From Gavia stellata (lineage: Eukaryota > Chordata > Aves > Gaviiformes > Gaviidae): a DNA stretch of 64,000 nt. The notes below the pieces were generated by a model. It had not been told where the DNA came from and made no database searches. It was given only the letters and a program-made list of their open reading frames with translations. Where the stretch lies: contig NC_082611.1 in the NCBI RefSeq assembly GCF_030936135.1, forward strand, positions 124,001 through 188,000, in the 5' to 3' direction. Of this stretch, positions 58,695-64,000 are shown in pieces. Every line of letters begins with the position of its first letter. Within the stretch, counting starts at the first letter, position 1. Made by a program: the position numbers and the translations under genes.

Positions 58695-60905
58695 CTGAAA
58701 GAAGAAAAATCTCTGTAATATATGAACTTAATGAGTCATTGCTGTAAAATATATTATTAGTTTATGAAAGGTCAGTGGCATCTCTGTAATGGTATCTTCA
58801 ACAGGCTGACTTCATTTTTCATTTCCCTCACTGCAGTCCCATATGGAGAATTAAATTTTAATGATCATAGAGTAAATCTACATGGAAAAGGAACAGCAGT
58901 TGCAATTGCTCCACTTATATGCATAATTGAGCTCATGCAAGTTATTTCTGGTCCAAAAATTGAGTAGCCATGTTAGCATTATGCTTTGACAGAAATAACA
59001 TGTCCCAAATGCTCACCAGCTGGGGAATACTTCTCCAAGAGGCTGGTGGGATAGAAGCCTGAGGTAGCCAAAAGTTTGAGTGGAACTGCCTAGATTTTCC
59101 CTTAAAGTGATCATGCTACAAATAACAAAAAACAAAACAAAACAAAACAAATTCAAATATAAGGGCAGATTTTCTTTGAACACCATTTTATAATACGGTA
59201 ACTTTTGAAACACATGAGAGATACTTAAATAAAAGGGAATTCTAAGCAATTCTTCTTTGCCCACTCTGTTCTTGCAGAGCAAGATCAATGGATCTCTGTT
59301 CTTTTCAGGCCAGTAATTTTCAGTGACTTCCTGAATTGCAGTAAACTCTGCAAGGTGCTCTCTGTCTCCTTAGGAAAAGTGGTTCTTTCTGCTGCCTTTG
59401 AGCAGTCTTGTTGTGTCTGTTTCTTGTTTCCTTTGGGAGATTCCTAATCTGTCTTGCAATGAAAGCTCCCTAGCAGTAACAACTTGCCTCCTCTTTATAT
59501 GCCTCCCACCACTCTAGGTACTGTTTTATCAATTGCGAAGTCCATCACTGCTTTCTCTCTAGACAAATTCAATGTGGCCCCTAAAAGGCAAGCACATGAC
59601 ATTTTTGCTGCTGAGACACGGTCTTTGTAGCAGTACATTACTCGCTAATTGTGCCCAAACCAGCAAAATAGATCTTCACCAATGGTTACATAATATCTCA
59701 ACTACCACTGCCTCATGTCCAGAAAGCAGCCATTTGATACTGTAACTGCCTTGCTTCCATGACATTTGATCAATGATCACTTGATGCCTATATTGGGAGA
59801 TGGAAATCTTTTCTGTCACAATGACCAGCTCTCTAACTTATAGTCTGTTTGAACATGTACATGTAAGAAAGCAATCCTGCCTGAGAACTTTACTCTAGAG
59901 TAATGATCTTGCCATCACCTACAACAAGTTACCATTTATAAAAACCACTTTCCTTCCTTTCATTCTTTTTCTGTCTTTTACTTCTGCACTTCTCTGTGCA
60001 TCTCAAGTTATAGAAATCAAGTCTGACAAGTCACAGGTTTGCAAGAAGGCTGATCAGCTTGGCTGCAGCTTATTTAAATGTGCCATTGGAGCTCTTTTTT
60101 TTTTAAACAATTAATTCCTTTCTGACAACTTGTAAGTGGCATCAATATTATAACAAAGCAAAAAAAAATTTAGCTTTAACAGGTAAATCCTGGGCTTTCA
60201 GCTTTTTTCTCACAGGCCAACAGAGCCGTGTCATACCCCTGAAAAATACCAGTCTTCCCTTCTCCCAACGGTCTCTAGCATTGCCTGTTTTCTCCCCACC
60301 CCCCGACTAAAGGATTATAACTCCTCACCAACTTCAATTTCAACCACTCCCCTCTCATTGCTAATGCTACAGATCTCTCTCTCTCTCTTCAAGAGGCTTG
60401 TTATATTTTATCATCTATGTCTGTCTCAGCAATGAACTTGTCCAAGGAGAGAGGTAGCTGCAGGTGGGAGAAGAAACAGACTGAAATTAATCAAAAATTG
60501 GAACTCATAAATAGTATCAACAGCCAGAAATTAATGCATCTTTTCACCATCAATTTTCAACAAGAATTAAAACTGAATCCTACCAAGTCTAGCTATGATT
60601 TTTTTTTCCATTGTTATCTTGCTCTGTTCTTGGCAACATGGGCTCGAAATGACAATCACATTTCTGCAAAGTTACAATTTACTGCATGTCAGCTGAGCTG
60701 CAGTGACTGTTTGCATGAGTAGTCTTGGCCTGTGACAACTGTAAAGTAATTTGATGCAGTTTAGCTCACTAAAAAGAGGGTTCCAAACTCTGTGTTCTAA
60801 ATTATCAAAAATCAGTGCTGATACACGAAGCAGACAACATTTTCTGCTGAATCCAATTTAACTTAAGATTGCATTTGTACTTGTAGACCCATATTATTCA
60901 CATAC
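58695..60905 (-). other. UNKL intron
   Basis: 2.2 kb AT-rich intron with an (AAAAC)n microsatellite at about 59,127-59,150. No gene or large repeat recognised. Confidence 0.7.
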
Positions 60906-61094
60906 CTGATCTTCTCGTTCAAAGCCTGGTGCTTTTGGATAGCTAGGTGTTGGTGAAGAAACACCTGATGTGCTAGACTCAGAACACAAAACACCATTTG
61001 CTAATGATCTCTGTCTACAAAGAGGTCCAAGGGGTGATAAGGAACTACTGCTACCACAACTTGATGTTACAGTTGGACTTGAAGAACAGGAAAT
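60906..61094 (-). CDS. UNKL: UNKL exon, 63 codons ('APGFEREDQ')
   Basis: Phase 0 at both ends. Acceptor TCTTCTACAG, donor CAG/GTATGT. It encodes a Ser-rich stretch, 'PLCRQRSLANGVLCSES' and ends 'YPKAPGFEREDQ', a phrase shared by UNK and UNKL just after the CCCH zinc-finger region. This is the most 5' UNKL exon in the window. The zinc-finger exons and start codon lie beyond 64,000. Confidence 0.92.
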
Positions 61095-64000
61095 CTGTAG
61101 AAGACAGAAAACAGTGTCTAATATACTTTATGATGTTTTTTATGTTTACAGCTATAGTCTCCCTCTGTAACACAATCAGTTGAAACTATAAATTAATTTC
61201 AGTCTTACGTAAATACAACACTAACTTTGGTTTATTTGTATATATTTTTGGTATCAGCTTAAAAAAGTAGCAGATGACAAAAGTAACATGAAGCTATTAT
61301 AAATATACAGACTTCAAAAGGCGATGCATTTGTACGCACCAGAATATAGCCTTTTTTGGTCCCTATGCACAAAATGAATCACATGTGGAGATTATTCTAC
61401 TTAATGGATATTAACTTACAATAAAGCAATACTTGCTTTCTGATAACCCTGATTTCCATTCATTCATATATTTCTTAATTTACAGTTTAATGCATTATAC
61501 AACATTTTGTTCTTTTAAAAGAACTCATCTGGATCAAGCCAAGCAGTTCAAAAAGAAAAAGATGTGTAGAATCTTGGCAAAAAGCATCTCAATGCTTGTT
61601 TATAAATCTCAAAAGGCTGTTTTCTGAGATTCTTAAATATTAAAATGTTTATTGATTAATAAATGAACATTTTAATATTTAAAAACATGACTGAATTTAT
61701 AATTTTTAGTTCTCCTCTACATTTTCCAGGGAGTTTTAAACTTCCAAAGTAAAAGGCTTAAGCTGAAGGTACGATCTACCAAGTAGGTCTGGGTAATTTT
61801 TTTGCCAGAAGTGCAATTCTGATCAACCTGAATTTTATGAACTCACGTGCCAGCATCCTACAATAATATGTCTGAGTGGAACTGTGGACATTGCTTGTTT
61901 CTACATTTTGTGAGTAAACTGTTCAATTTTGTTAAACTAGATTTATAACTAGACTCACAAAGGCAGTATGGAAATAGTGGCATCCTACATTTGTGCCTAA
62001 CAGCCCAATGGTGAGAACACTCAGTGATGATACGCATTTTAACCCCTTCTGTGCTTGTTTTGGAACAGAATCTGCCAGCTCTCAAGGAACTGAACTAGTC
62101 AATGCAATGGAGTGAAATTCTGCCAAAGTTGTTTTGGTTTGTTTAAATACAACATACACACTGAAACAGACAGGCTAAACAAGAATATAGTTTACTGTTA
62201 AACACTCAATTTAGGGTTAACCCTAACCCTTAATTTTACTCTATGCTCCAAAAAATGTGAAAGTATTTTAAGCAAATCAGGATTTTAACAGGAGACACCT
62301 CTCTCCCCAGAACAGTATAACCTCAAAATGTCCCTCCTGACCAGCAGGAACTGCAGATTCAAATTCCTGTAAATCAGGTAGAAGATAGCCATGAACCTAG
62401 ATGAAGTCTTAACCCTGGACAGAAAAAAAACACCTCCAACAAATGTAAGCCCTATAGTTGCTGAAGATTTGTCCTATGCCTTCACTCACTCCTATCCCTA
62501 CAGAAAATCTCCCGTCATGAACCTTATCTGTGTGGAGTTCTGTAATTAGATTGCTTCTGAAATCCAAAGACAGCTTCTCTACACAACAGCCTGAAATGTT
62601 CATATGCCCTGAGAGCTGACAGAAGTAGAAGAGTGGGCACCACAGCAAAAATAATTAAATTGATAGCCAAGGTTTACTCAGACAAAATTCCTTCTGAAGT
62701 CAAAGGCTGAAGAATTCATGTTTTGACCACAAGCTTGTTACAACTTGCAACGTTTCTCCTTCTGTTACAATTTACTCTAAAATCCAAACCTGAGGATTGC
62801 CCCTGTACATGGCAATGCTAAGTTTGCACATTTTTTCAGCTCTAAAATACTAAAATCCTTTCTTTATGCTAGAGAGAAAAAGAACATAAAAGGACACGGG
62901 CAGGAAAAAAAACATTGCTTGTAAGTGAAATTAAAAACTTTTCTTTTTTTGTCAATAAAAATATGCTAAGGTATTCAGTTCCATATCAAAAGATTTTGAA
63001 AGCTTTTTATGAATAACATAGTTACATCTTGTAAGTACACTTCAAAACATACTTCTGGCAGCACAAGGCTGCTTAATCCAGCAGACAAATATGTAAGATA
63101 AAATGAAGGCAGACTAACACACGAAGTAAGATACTAATTTAGATAAGCTACTGACTGAATTTAAGGATGAGTTCCCTAATCTGCACAGAATGTTTCTCAG
63201 ATGCGTATTTCATGACCACTCTTTCAGCTAGGCAGGCAACATAGATTATTTTACTGACACAGGAAGTTGTACATCATGGTTGCTCCCCTACAGTGTGACC
63301 TAAAGAAGACCAGGGGAAAAGGGAGGAAGGAAGATAGCCATTATGGATTACTTGTCCTGGATCGCTACCTGCAGACAACAGAGCCCTAAGTGGGGAACGA
63401 TACCCTTGTTCACTCAGAAGTACCGGGCTTGACATACAGAGTTACTGGCCAAGATCAGATGATATCAGGTATGTAGACCATTATAAAGACCATAAGGTGC
63501 CACTCGTGAGCCTTCTGGTTACAGTAAGTATTAATGGTGGCATTAACATATACATATATATATAGCTGTAAGCATTAAGAGTTTACAATACAATTTTGTG
63601 TAGCTTTGCTCTGAAAAACTAAACTAAACAAAAACAATTGCTCAACCCCCTAAGATGCAGGCAGCATTATCTGATTACATTCAGGTTTAGGCTTTTGGTC
63701 TTCATCTCTGAAGAGTCCACCAGGTTGACAATAGACAGAGATAGCCTCTACTCTGTCTTCTGTAGTTTTCAGAAAAGAGAAGTTAGTTAAGTTTTAATAA
63801 CTGAATTACACACTACCACATATTTTGTGTGACTCAGCTTGCAAAGAAAACACAAAGAACTCACACAAATAAAGCAGGAAAAGAAAATGGGTCACATAAT
63901 ATCTACAGTAGGTTAAATACACAAGCAAGAAAAAAAATAAAATTCAAACCTAGACTGAATTTACAAGGCAAATACATAGAAAAAAAATCACTCTTTTTGG
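61095..64000 (-). other. UNKL intron (incomplete)
   Basis: AT-rich sequence to the window edge. A short telomere-like inverted motif at 62,211-62,230 and a TA-rich run near 63,550. I found no further exon matching the CCCH region. Confidence 0.6.
62211..62230. repeat. Head-to-head telomere-like motif
   Basis: Reads TTAGGGTTAACCCTAACCCT: one forward hexamer facing two reverse hexamers around a TTAA centre. Very short, and may be chance. Confidence 0.4.

Overview
The window is from a bird genome. The evidence is several 3'-truncated CR1 LINE copies with typical avian tails, two probable solo avian retroviral LTRs, intron-split coding exons, and one recognisable vertebrate gene, UNKL (unkempt-like zinc finger). 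The left half is GC- and CpG-rich and crowded with unrelated tandem arrays, as expected near the end of a bird microchromosome. The right half is ordinary AT-rich intronic DNA.

Layout. 1-12,528: a macrosatellite of about 2.0 kb units (six full units and two partial ones, running off the left edge) with an alternating, dimer-like variant pattern. 13,060-13,770: a degenerate ~55-60 bp minisatellite. 14,158-15,205: a clean 59 bp minisatellite of 18 copies. 16,186-16,710: a CR1 fragment. 16.7-26.3 kb: no gene recognised. 26.3-26.6 kb: a probable solo LTR followed by two telomere-type repeats. 26.78-27.94 kb (+) and 28.77-30.97 kb (-): two small, unrecognised, phase-consistent exon chains pointing toward each other, both low confidence. 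29.0-30.4 kb: a purine-rich ~82 bp minisatellite lying in the introns of the second chain. 31.2-31.7 kb: a local tandem duplication. 31.6-32.75 kb: a CpG island with three regularly spaced NRF1-type palindromes and a strong splice donor. 33.4-33.6 kb: a candidate orphan exon on the + strand.

37,927-61,094 on the - strand holds the last eight coding exons of UNKL. Together they encode about 450 residues: a Ser-rich low-complexity region, a coiled coil and the C-terminal RING-type finger. All junction phases agree, so the exons join into one open frame. The N-terminal CCCH zinc-finger exons must lie beyond the right edge. Between 34.06 and 37.93 kb is probably a long 3' UTR. A ninth exon candidate at 52,001-52,085 has the same phases as the 53.2 kb exon. 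It could be a mutually exclusive exon or an alternative first exon for a short isoform.

UNKL introns carry CR1 copies in both orientations, a probable solo LTR (43.9-44.75 kb), a perfect 51 bp tandem duplication and a short head-to-head telomere motif. No tRNA, rRNA, CRISPR array or bacterial-type operon is present. Exon calls outside UNKL rest on splice-site and frame consistency only and need transcript data.
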